NCBI GenBank assembly: GCA_021324685.1
Contig: JAJPIQ010000077.1
Coordinates: forward strand, 1 to 48,532
Reading direction: 5' to 3'
DNA length: 48,532 nucleotides
Source: Bacteroidota bacterium
GTDB lineage: Bacteria > Bacteroidota > Ignavibacteria > Palsa-1295
Below are positions 19,333-27,106 of the stretch, in pieces. Below the pieces are notes generated by a model. It was not told where the DNA came from, ran no database searches, and saw only the letters and a program-made list of their open reading frames with translations. The stretch's first letter is position 1. Each line of letters opens with the position of its first letter. The position numbers and the translations under genes were made by a program.

Positions 19333-21357
19333 GTGAAATCTTCGCTTCTCGCCTTCCTGATCGCAGTCGTTATAGCACTGCCCGCAGCACACGCCCAGAC
19401 CCCCTCGCAGCCTTCGGATTCGATCCCGGAGCGACAGGTCTCGAAATCGACGTTCGGCATCCTTGGGGACGCCGCATGGAATATTCACCGCGCGAATTTT
19501 CAGGCGTTGCCGGACATCCCTAACTGCTGCCCTCTGTTCGAAAATGGTTCCGGCCTCGGTGGCGCGTTCGGAGCGTTCTACGATTACGATGCCTTTGGCG
19601 ACGGTCATCTGGGCGTGCGAGCCGGGATCGAACTGCTGGACGGGAAACTTACGGCCGACGAGCCGATGACGATCGCCATCAATGGCAGCGCTCAGCAAGG
19701 GACCGTGCAGCATTCCATCGCGTCCCAGTTTACCGCGTGGATGCTCGAACCCTATTATGCGCAGGAGCTTGGCGGAATTCGGCTGATGCTCGGAGTCGAC
19801 GCCGGTCTTATACACCGGAATACGTACAATCAGGCAGAGACCATCATCAGCCCTGCGAACCAGGGCGTTTTCGTTCCAGGCAATACGCGCACGAGAAATG
19901 TGTATTCCGGAGATATTCCGCAGGCGGAAAGTTTTCGTTTGGGGATCGTGGGCGGCCTATCGTATCCGCTTCCGCTCAACTCGAGCGGAAGTTTCCATTT
20001 GATTCCCGAGGTCGTGTTCGATTATGGCCTCACGCAAATGGTATCGGGGTTAAGCTGGTCCGTCAATACGCTCCAGGGCGGAGTGAGCATCGGTTACACA
20101 CCGATCCATACCTTCGAGCCTCCTCCGCCCGCACCGCCGCAACCGCCTCCTCCGCCGCCGCCTGCAAAGCCAGGGCTTAGTGTCGGAATTACAGCCTATA
20201 GCGTCCATAATGGATTGAGAGACTCGACGAATCTTTCGGTTTCGATCGAAGAGTATTATTCCACGACGCTCACGCCGCTGCTTCCCTTCGTCTTTTTCGG
20301 TCTCGACAATGCTTCGATTCCGGGGCGTTACCATGCGCTCACGACATACGACACTGCCGGATTCCAAATGCGGCATACGGATTCGACGAATAATGTCGTC
20401 GTGTATCATGACCTGCTGAATATTGTCGGCCAGCGGCTCCGAGCACATCCGAAGGCGCGGATTACACTTACGGGATGCACCTCGAACGAACCCCAGGAAT
20501 TAGGCGATCCTTCGCTGGCACCGTCTCGCGCCAAAGCTGTCTCGAATTATCTCGAAACGGTCTGGGGCATCGCACCGTCGCGGATCACCCTTGAATCGCG
20601 CGGCCTACCGGCAAAACCGTCGTCCCTCGTTCAGGAAGAGGGAAAAGAAGAAAACCGCCGCGTGGAGATTTCTGCGACCGACCAGGCCATTCTCGCACCC
20701 GTGCTCCTGCCCGATACCCAGCTCGTCAGCAATCCGCCGATGATGCAGTTCGAGCCGAAGGTCTCAGCACAGGCTGGCGTCCAGCGGTGGGAACTCTATG
20801 TGACGACCGACGTCATGACGCTGCACCATGAATTCGGTTCCGGGCAACCGAAGGGATGGGACTGGGACCTGCGCGCCGTCTCTGCCAAAATCCCACGCAC
20901 GGAAGACTCTCTGGAATTTGGCCTTATTATCGACGATTCGAGCGGCCAGGAGATGACCGCGACTGGAACCATTCCCGTTCATCAGGTCACGATCAAAAAG
21001 AAACGAGAGGAGCGTCGCGCCGATACGGTCATCGAACGATATACGCTCGTCCTCTTCGATTTCGGTTCCTCGAAGATCGACCCGCTGAACCAGCGCGCCA
21101 TTCAGTACATTCACGATCAACTGACGCCCGGAACGAGAGCGACCATTACCGGCTATGCCGACCGCACGGGCGAAACAGCACTTAACGTCCAGTTGACGGA
21201 AGACCGCGCCAATGCGGTCGCGAAAATGCTCGGAGCGGAGCACTCCGAAACGAAGGGCCTCGGAAATACTTCACTGCTCTTCGATAATAATATCCCCGAA
21301 GGACGGTTCTATTCCAGGACGGTCAATATCGTCCTCCAAAAACCGATCAATCAATAA
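19333..21357 (+). CDS. OmpA-family outer-membrane protein, two OmpA-like domains
   Basis: About 674 residues. The GTG at 19333 gives a proper signal peptide (VKSSLLAFLIAVVIALPAAHAQ); an earlier ATG at 19297 would overlap the previous gene and bury the signal. Residues ~45-255 look like an outer-membrane beta-barrel or Porin-like domain (alternating Gly/aromatic strands, FGAFYDYDAFGDGHLGVRAG). A proline-rich linker (~258-278) follows. Then comes a first OmpA-like domain (ITLTGCTSNEPQE, NRRVEIS) and a second, canonical one at the C-terminus (VLFDFGSSKIDP, ITGYADRTG, LTEDRANAVAKML), the peptidoglycan-binding type. It starts 1 nt after a T9SS cargo gene, suggesting it helps display or anchor that product (inference). 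No T9SS tail is present. Confidence 0.88.
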   Translation: MKSSLLAFLIAVVIALPAAHAQTPSQPSDSIPERQVSKSTFGILGDAAWNIHRANFQALPDIPNCCPLFENGSGLGGAFGAFYDYDAFGDGHLGVRAGIELLDGKLTADEPMTIAINGSAQQGTVQHSIASQFTAWMLEPYYAQELGGIRLMLGVDAGLIHRNTYNQAETIISPANQGVFVPGNTRTRNVYSGDIPQAESFRLGIVGGLSYPLPLNSSGSFHLIPEVVFDYGLTQMVSGLSWSVNTLQGGVSIGYTPIHTFEPPPPAPPQPPPPPPPAKPGLSVGITAYSVHNGLRDSTNLSVSIEEYYSTTLTPLLPFVFFGLDNASIPGRYHALTTYDTAGFQMRHTDSTNNVVVYHDLLNIVGQRLRAHPKARITLTGCTSNEPQELGDPSLAPSRAKAVSNYLETVWGIAPSRITLESRGLPAKPSSLVQEEGKEENRRVEISATDQAILAPVLLPDTQLVSNPPMMQFEPKVSAQAGVQRWELYVTTDVMTLHHEFGSGQPKGWDWDLRAVSAKIPRTEDSLEFGLIIDDSSGQEMTATGTIPVHQVTIKKKREERRADTVIERYTLVLFDFGSSKIDPLNQRAIQYIHDQLTPGTRATITGYADRTGETALNVQLTEDRANAVAKMLGAEHSETKGLGNTSLLFDNNIPEGRFYSRTVNIVLQKPINQ

Positions 21358-21376
21358 CGGGACCGGGTACTCAACC

Positions 21377-22720
21377 TTACTCGGGAACGCGCGCGCGCAT
21401 CAGGTCTTTGACTTCCTTGCGCATACTGCCGCCGCGGGACATTTTTTTGATCATCTTCTGCATCTCGGTAAACTGTTTGATCAGGCGATTGACCTCCTGA
21501 ACGGACGTTCCCGAACCCATCGCGATCCGGGCCCGGCGTGGGCCGTTTAGGATCTCCGGGAACCGGCGCTCGTCTTTGGTCATCGAATGTACGATCGCCT
21601 CGACGCGCGCCATGGACTTCTCATCGAAGCCGGCAGTATCGAGCGCCGCGGCGTTCACGCCAGGAATCATTCCAAGCAGGTCCCGCATGGACCCCATTTT
21701 CTTAATGTGCCCGAGCTGGACCAGGAAATCGTCGAAGCTGAATTCGGCCTTGCGCAGTTTCTCTTCGACCTTCTTCGCTTCTTCGGCCGAGATCTGTGCT
21801 TCGACCCGCTCGACGAGCGAAACGACATCTCCCATTCCCAGAATGCGGGATGCCATTCGGTCCGGATGGAAACGCTCGATCGCATCGAGCTTTTCACCTG
21901 TCGAAATGAACTTGATCGGTTCGTTGACGATGGAACGAATGGAAAGCGCCGCTCCGCTGCGGGCATCTCCATCCATTTTTGTCAGGACGACGCCATCGAA
22001 GGCTAACCGGTCGTGAAACGCTTTTGCGGTCGTGACCGCATCCTGGCCGATCATCGCGTCGCAAACGAAAAGAATCTCGTGCGGTTTGATCGCCGACTTA
22101 ATATCGGCGACCTCCTGCATCATGACCTCGTCGATCGTTAGGCGGCCGGCGGTATCGACAATGACAATTTCGTGAGCATGATCGCGAGCGAATGAGAGTC
22201 CCTCTTTGGCGATCGTTACGGCATTCGTTTCCCCATCGATCGAAAAGACCGGGACGTCGGATTGCCCGCCCAAGACTTTGAGTTGCTCGATGGCCGCAGG
22301 ACGATAAATATCGGCGGCAACCAGGAGCGGCTTGCGGTTTTTATTCCGCATCATCGTTGCGAGCTTCGCGCAAAACGTCGTTTTACCGGAACCCTGGAGT
22401 CCACAGACCATCACGATCGTCGGCGGTTCCGAAGCATATTTGATATCCTTCGAAGTCTCGCCCATAAGCAGGACGAGTTCATCGTAGAGGATCTTGATAA
22501 ACTGTTGCTCGGGATTGATGGAGCGAAGGACATCGGCCCCCATGGCTTTCGCCTGGACGTCATCGACGAATTTTTTCGCGACTTTATAATTGACGTCCGC
22601 ATCGAGCAACGTACGACGAATATCGCGTGTGATATCCGCGACATTGCTTTCCGTCAGCCGCGCCTGGCCGCGGATCTTTTTATAAACTTCTTCGAAGCGG
22701 GAGGATAAGCTTTCAAACAT
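21377..22720 (-). CDS. ffh: Signal recognition particle GTPase Ffh
   Basis: GTPase that binds signal sequences on ribosomes together with the 4.5S-type SRP RNA and docks with FtsY. 447 residues, the usual length. The N domain (to ~85) is followed by the G domain: GLQGSGKTTFCAKL (P loop, ~107), DTAGRLTIDEVMMQE, TKMDGDARSGAALS (~249), and the closing GMGDVVSLVE (~298). The M domain contains the methionine-rich segment MGSGTSVQEVNRLIKQF and the RNA-binding SGTS region, with QKMIKKMSRGG near the end. ATG at 22720. It is transcribed alone, divergent from the small lipoprotein gene, and its stop lies 20 bp from the end of the convergent OmpA-family gene. No SRP RNA gene is recognisable beside it. 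Confidence 0.97.
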   Translation of the reverse strand: MFESLSSRFEEVYKKIRGQARLTESNVADITRDIRRTLLDADVNYKVAKKFVDDVQAKAMGADVLRSINPEQQFIKILYDELVLLMGETSKDIKYASEPPTIVMVCGLQGSGKTTFCAKLATMMRNKNRKPLLVAADIYRPAAIEQLKVLGGQSDVPVFSIDGETNAVTIAKEGLSFARDHAHEIVIVDTAGRLTIDEVMMQEVADIKSAIKPHEILFVCDAMIGQDAVTTAKAFHDRLAFDGVVLTKMDGDARSGAALSIRSIVNEPIKFISTGEKLDAIERFHPDRMASRILGMGDVVSLVERVEAQISAEEAKKVEEKLRKAEFSFDDFLVQLGHIKKMGSMRDLLGMIPGVNAAALDTAGFDEKSMARVEAIVHSMTKDERRFPEILNGPRRARIAMGSGTSVQEVNRLIKQFTEMQKMIKKMSRGGSMRKEVKDLMRARVPE

Positions 22721-22882
22721 AATGCTTTCCTAAGACGTATGGATTTGGAAAGTGGATCACTGTAAGGGGGCGAAAAACATCAAAAGGGAAAGCTTTTGTG
22801 CCGATTCTTCTCTTTTTATTCATCGGAATGCCCCTTTGGTAATTCTTTTGCATAGGCCGCGAATCATTAATCTCATTGAATT

Positions 22883-23134
22883 ATGAAAAAAATACTCATC
22901 TGTTTGGCACTCGGAGTTGCCCTTGCCGCCTGCTCGAAGGACTCGAACTCCCAGACCTATGACTCCACAGCGAGTTCGACGACGAATTCGAATTCCTCAT
23001 CTCAATATAATTCTGCACCGGCGACCGGCGGGGGCACGTCCGGCGGAGCGGCTGCAACTCCGGCAACGAATCCTACCGGATCGACCGCTCCCGCACCGCC
23101 TGATACGACCGCAAGGCCGGATACCATACACTAA
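22883..23134 (+). CDS. Small Ser/Thr-rich lipoprotein
   Basis: 83 residues. Starts with MKKILICLALGVALAACS, a classic lipoprotein signal with lipobox LAAC and Cys17. The mature ~67 residues are low complexity (Ser, Thr, Asn, Gly, Pro, Ala) with no recognisable fold, so it is probably a disordered surface or periplasmic tail. No Shine-Dalgarno. Convergent with the thiamine pyrophosphokinase gene, 16 bp away. Function unknown. Confidence 0.75.
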   Translation: MKKILICLALGVALAACSKDSNSQTYDSTASSTTNSNSSSQYNSAPATGGGTSGGAAATPATNPTGSTAPAPPDTTARPDTIH

Positions 23135-23150
23135 GGCGGTAACATCCGCA

Positions 23151-23801
23151 TTAAGGCCGCAAGATCCTGCTGACGAGCAATGCTCCGCGCTCGATGGAAA
23201 TCCTGACAGGATTTCCGATCGAGACATTGCTCAGACCTTCGCGTATTCCAAACTCGAGCGTGTTTCGGTCGAGTAGATATCGAAGGTTCTCGGTCGTTAT
23301 TCCTTCCGCGATACCAAAAGGCGTGAGCGAAATAGTCGTTTTGGTCGGACACTCGATTTCGCAATCCGATCTCGCTTCCGTCAAAAACCAATGTTCGGCG
23401 GTCTCCTCGAAGGCGACGAGTCGCTCAAATTCGTCCGCATACCGGAGCATCACGCTAAAGTTTGCAAGCGTATGGTCGGTACGGCGTCCGGTCATGCCAA
23501 GGATTCGAACTTCGCCGGTAAATCGCAGGAGCAGCCACGCAAGAGATTTCTCGAAATCGTTGCGGTCCTGGTCGATCATCCGGACGATTTCAGTTCCCAT
23601 CGCATCAAAATACTCGAGCGTTTCCTTTGCGATCGAGTCGAGATCGCCGACAATCGCATCGCATCGAAGCCCCCATGCCAGCGCATATTCAGCCCCGCGG
23701 TCGGCTGCTACCACAAGCTTCGCATCGAGCGCTACTTCACGCGCCCGTTCCAGTCCAGGGGCCTCACCGGCCACGATCAGAACGGCAGTATTGGTCGCCA
23801 T
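23151..23801 (-). CDS. thiN: Thiamine pyrophosphokinase
   Basis: Transfers pyrophosphate from ATP to thiamine to give thiamine diphosphate, the cofactor of pyruvate and 2-oxoglutarate dehydrogenases and transketolase. 216 residues, normal for bacterial TPK. Visible: AADRGAEYALAWGLRCD, the metal/ATP motif VGDLDS (~53), the QDRNDFEKSLAW segment (~77), and GMTGRRTDHTLANF (~99), the TGGR-like substrate loop. The C-terminal ~80 residues form the thiamine-binding beta domain (LTPFGIAEGITTENLRY; NPVRISIERGALLV). Soluble, cytosolic. No thiamine biosynthesis genes and no TPP riboswitch are seen nearby, suggesting salvage of external thiamine (inference). Confidence 0.9.
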   Translation of the reverse strand: MATNTAVLIVAGEAPGLERAREVALDAKLVVAADRGAEYALAWGLRCDAIVGDLDSIAKETLEYFDAMGTEIVRMIDQDRNDFEKSLAWLLLRFTGEVRILGMTGRRTDHTLANFSVMLRYADEFERLVAFEETAEHWFLTEARSDCEIECPTKTTISLTPFGIAEGITTENLRYLLDRNTLEFGIREGLSNVSIGNPVRISIERGALLVSRILRP

Positions 23802-23823
23802 GCTTCGAGAACACCAAATCGGT

Positions 23824-23859
23824 TAAAAAAACAAACGCCGGGGCAGTTGCCCCGGCGTT
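23824..23859 (-). terminator. Rho-independent terminator
   Basis: An 11-bp perfect G/C-rich stem (23834-23844 with 23849-23859) with loop AGTT, followed on the minus strand by a T-rich tract (23824-23833). It ends the DUF4397-like lipoprotein gene upstream of thiN. Confidence 0.93.
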
Positions 23860-23883
23860 CTTATGTATCTGCAAAATCGGTTA

Positions 23884-25560
23884 TTACTTTTGCGCATTCA
23901 CATGCATGACCAGAACGCGCAGCGTCGAAGGCTCTGCGCGAATACCTTCCGATACCACTTCGTAAATGCCACCAGCCGTTGCCGTAAAGCTGACCGGCGT
24001 ACCATTCTGTCCACTGATGCGGGGCGCGGAGCCGCCGATCGAGTCGATGACGGTAAAATTCTCACTGCTGCCGGGAGCTAACGGCAGATTCATCGAATAT
24101 CCGACTCCGACGGGAACTCCGCTTGTATGCGGCAACTGGATCATGCTGCCATCGGCGCGCTGAATATAAAACTCCGTATACGATTTATTTCCAGTGAAGT
24201 TCCCACTGGGTCCTTTGGAATTCGGGACACCGGCAATAAAGACCACCGTCACCGAATCCGGATACGCGACATCCGGGACCGGTACCATCGTCGCTCGGAT
24301 CGTCGTATCGATCTGCGTCGGCCGGAGCGGTATCGTATCGTAAAAGATCACGGTATACGAATGATCCGGAAGAATACTATTCGGCATCGAGACATTCTTG
24401 GTCGGCACCGTATAGTCGAAGATCTGCGTGGAAAGTGTGCCGCCGGCATTCGTTGCAAAGCCTTTTACGTCCAAAGGATTCGGAATAATCGTGCTCACGT
24501 AATCGACGTTCCAAACCGTGGAATCGCTATTCATCGGAAACATTCCTTCGCCCCCTGGCATATAGGGCGCGAGTGGGGATACGGAGAAGTTGCCCCGCTC
24601 TGGGAACGCTTCCCCGTTGACCAGATACCCGATGTGGTCGTACGCCGGATTGGGGTTCAGGGCATAGCCCGTCGAGAAAATATCGTTCACGATATTATAC
24701 CGGAAGGAGGCCTGGATCGGGTTCGTCTGGTCGTTGCCCGTCGAATTGTCGTCCAAAGCGCGCAACCGAAGCGTATCGACTCCGCTCACGAGCGAGTCCG
24801 CAAGATTCGTTGCCGTCGTCTGGCAGGTATCGCCGGCGTAGACAAGCGTATAGTACTGCCCGGCAATAAAGGTCTGGTTCGAAAGCCGTGCAATGACTTG
24901 ATTGCTCGAATTCGTCACGAAGAACGTATAACTCGTATCGAGCGCCGTTGTAAGGATCGTATAAGCGCTTACCTGATTAAAATTCTCCGGAGTCGAATTG
25001 ATGATCGTTCCAAATAGCGGATCGTTTACGTGGACCGTGAGCGGACCCGTGTTCGGCTGCAGGTTCATAAACCGAACACCGGTCTGGTTCAGCGAATTAA
25101 GCTGAATATTGGCGTCTTCGATCAGTGTATCTTTGAAGTTCGAGGGATTATTCGGGTCGCGCGTAATGATGAAGCTGTATTTCTTCCCCGGCTGGAGATT
25201 TAAGGGAATACTGTCAAGGTCCGTTTCATGCGGAATGCGAGTCGGCGTTACCGTGATATAATATTTTGAGCCACCGGATGAAACGGAAAGCTGGTTTGTA
25301 TACACCGCGGAACCGCCATACTGCAAATTATAAATATTCGCATTATTTCCGGCAACCTGAGGGGCATTCGGAGTACTCCAATACACGTCCATCGGAGCGG
25401 TCGGCGTGCAGTTAGACCCCGAAGGAGCGAAGTTTAGCACGCGCAGTGTCGCAAACTCTGCGACCTGGTAATCGACCGTGGGTGATTTACAGCCGCTCAC
25501 AGCGAAAACCGCAAGGAAAGCCGCCGAAATAAATAACGTTGACAGGGTTTTTCGATTCAT
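23884..25560 (-). CDS. DUF4397-like lipoprotein
   Basis: About 558 residues from the ATG at 25560; an ATG at 25575 would add five residues. The signal MNRKTLSTLFISAAFLAVFAVSGC ends in lipobox VSGC. Residues ~35-150 and again ~155-250 show the pattern of the DUF4397 domain (ATLRVLNFAPSG, VYTNQLSVSSGGSKYYITV, LNLQPGKKYSFIIT; VRFMNLQPNTGPLTVHV, FIAGQYYTLVYAGD), a beta-sandwich found in extracytoplasmic proteins of Bacteroidota and Firmicutes. The C-terminal half repeats the same scheme more loosely (YTVIFYDT) and ends near VVSEGIRAEPSTLRVLVMHVN. It should be anchored in a membrane facing the periplasm or surface. Monocistronic with a strong terminator. Biochemical role unknown. Confidence 0.82.
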   Translation of the reverse strand: MNRKTLSTLFISAAFLAVFAVSGCKSPTVDYQVAEFATLRVLNFAPSGSNCTPTAPMDVYWSTPNAPQVAGNNANIYNLQYGGSAVYTNQLSVSSGGSKYYITVTPTRIPHETDLDSIPLNLQPGKKYSFIITRDPNNPSNFKDTLIEDANIQLNSLNQTGVRFMNLQPNTGPLTVHVNDPLFGTIINSTPENFNQVSAYTILTTALDTSYTFFVTNSSNQVIARLSNQTFIAGQYYTLVYAGDTCQTTATNLADSLVSGVDTLRLRALDDNSTGNDQTNPIQASFRYNIVNDIFSTGYALNPNPAYDHIGYLVNGEAFPERGNFSVSPLAPYMPGGEGMFPMNSDSTVWNVDYVSTIIPNPLDVKGFATNAGGTLSTQIFDYTVPTKNVSMPNSILPDHSYTVIFYDTIPLRPTQIDTTIRATMVPVPDVAYPDSVTVVFIAGVPNSKGPSGNFTGNKSYTEFYIQRADGSMIQLPHTSGVPVGVGYSMNLPLAPGSSENFTVIDSIGGSAPRISGQNGTPVSFTATAGGIYEVVSEGIRAEPSTLRVLVMHVNAQK

Positions 25561-25738
25561 GGATGAACGCAACATGTAAAAAATCTTTAGTGTGCCAAAA
25601 TTCAGCCGCTGCTCGCCGAAGAACTGCCGCTGGCCTCGCCTTTAAGTACACATAAAGCGGAAGAAAGTAGCGCGAATCGCCGGCTTTTCGAAATTCGAGT
25701 TGCAAATATACGGGAAAATCGAGTCGAAATCTTAATTT

Positions 25739-27106
25739 TCATTGTGTCCGGCCGCATAACATCGCGGCTCCAACGGCGGCTTCCTCTTCGAAACGGGCGA
25801 GCCGCATTGGCATTCCAAAGCGCGATTCGGCGATATTGCGAAGCGCTGCATTCTTTCGAATTCCGTTGCCCCCACCCACCAATGCCGAATGCCTGCTTTT
25901 TTCTTTTCGAGCAAAGAAGGGCTGCGCCACCTCCTCGACCATTCCCTCGGCAAGCGCGCGAATGAGCCCCGCAGGATGAAAATTATCGAACTGAATCCCG
26001 CTAATCGAAGCACGCTCGCGATCGTCACGAAATTTACTGCCGCGAAAAATGGGGTCGAAGCGAAGACCTTCGGACTTCGAAGATGCCGCTAACCGGTCCA
26101 TAACCCCGAACGCCTCTTCGATCGAAATTTCCTTGTCAGAAAATTCTTTCACGATTTCTGTGAAAAAATTAGCGACGATCTTATACGCTTCGCCTCCGGC
26201 AAGCGTCGGAGCGCAGGCAAGATATCGGCCGTTGTGAAGATAGCGAATATCCGTGCCCGGCGAAGCAATGGGTTCCTCTGTTTCCCAGAGGCTTTGGGAA
26301 CCTGTTCCGAAATTGAGCAGGATGTCCTCCGAGTGACATTCCGAGCCTATAAAGCTCGCTTGCGTGTCGCCGATGGGCGCATGAACGTGGACCTCAGCAT
26401 CCAGACCGAGTTCCGAAGCACGCCTGGCGTCGATCGTGCCGAGCATGGATCCTGGTTCCACGACAAAGGGCAAGAGCGTTTCCGGTATTCGCGCCGCTTC
26501 CACGAGTTCGGTTCGCCACGCCTTATGCACCGGGTCGAACATGCCCCAGGCGGCCACGCTGGAGACATCACTCACGGCGTTGCCTACGAGCATGCTTGTA
26601 ATCCAGTCGTAGATGCCCAGTGCGTGTGCCGCCCCGCTCGGCAGGGAACGATGCGTTATCAGCCAGTAGAGCGTCGTGATCAAAAAACCGGAATGCACCG
26701 ATACGCCGGTGGGGTCGGTTCCAAAAACGGCCCGCAGGATTTCGACGTCGCTTTTACCATCGGCCCCGATCGCGTTGCCCCGCTTATCCTGCCACGTTAT
26801 GAACTGAGTGAGCGGCTCGAATTGTGAGTCGACAATGAGGCCGCCATGCATCTGGCCGGTAAACGCAATCGAATCGATGCGATATCCTTGTTCGGTTGCG
26901 CAATTTGCAAGCGATCCAATGACGGAAAAAACGATCTCGCAGATCTTCTTCGGATCTTCTTCGAAATAAATGGGATCGGTCGCGACGCGGGAGCGGAGGG
27001 GCCGCCGTTCTGATGCCCGCACGATCTTCGACCCATGCTGAAACAAGACGGCCTTGACGGCTGAGGAACCAATATCGACCCCGATACTTATTTCACGTGC
27101 CGTCAT
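25739..27106 (-). CDS. FGGY-family carbohydrate kinase
   Basis: ATP-dependent sugar kinase, 455 residues. N-terminal motif GVDIGSSAVKAVLF (ATPase fold phosphate 1), FTGQMHGGLIVD (~84, as in xylulokinase-like enzymes), TWQDKRG, then GDTQASFIG (~252) and LNFGTGSQSLW (~267) in the second half, with ALVGGGNGIRKNAAL (adenosine motif) near residue 408. The NxGTGSQ form recalls sedoheptulokinase and relatives as well as xylulokinase, so the substrate is open. Its ATG overlaps the stop of the GH38 gene by 4 bp (ATGA), showing translational coupling as the third gene of the operon pfkB-type kinase, GH38, FGGY kinase. No terminator is evident downstream. Confidence 0.87.
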   Translation of the reverse strand: MTAREISIGVDIGSSAVKAVLFQHGSKIVRASERRPLRSRVATDPIYFEEDPKKICEIVFSVIGSLANCATEQGYRIDSIAFTGQMHGGLIVDSQFEPLTQFITWQDKRGNAIGADGKSDVEILRAVFGTDPTGVSVHSGFLITTLYWLITHRSLPSGAAHALGIYDWITSMLVGNAVSDVSSVAAWGMFDPVHKAWRTELVEAARIPETLLPFVVEPGSMLGTIDARRASELGLDAEVHVHAPIGDTQASFIGSECHSEDILLNFGTGSQSLWETEEPIASPGTDIRYLHNGRYLACAPTLAGGEAYKIVANFFTEIVKEFSDKEISIEEAFGVMDRLAASSKSEGLRFDPIFRGSKFRDDRERASISGIQFDNFHPAGLIRALAEGMVEEVAQPFFARKEKSRHSALVGGGNGIRKNAALRNIAESRFGMPMRLARFEEEAAVGAAMLCGRTQ

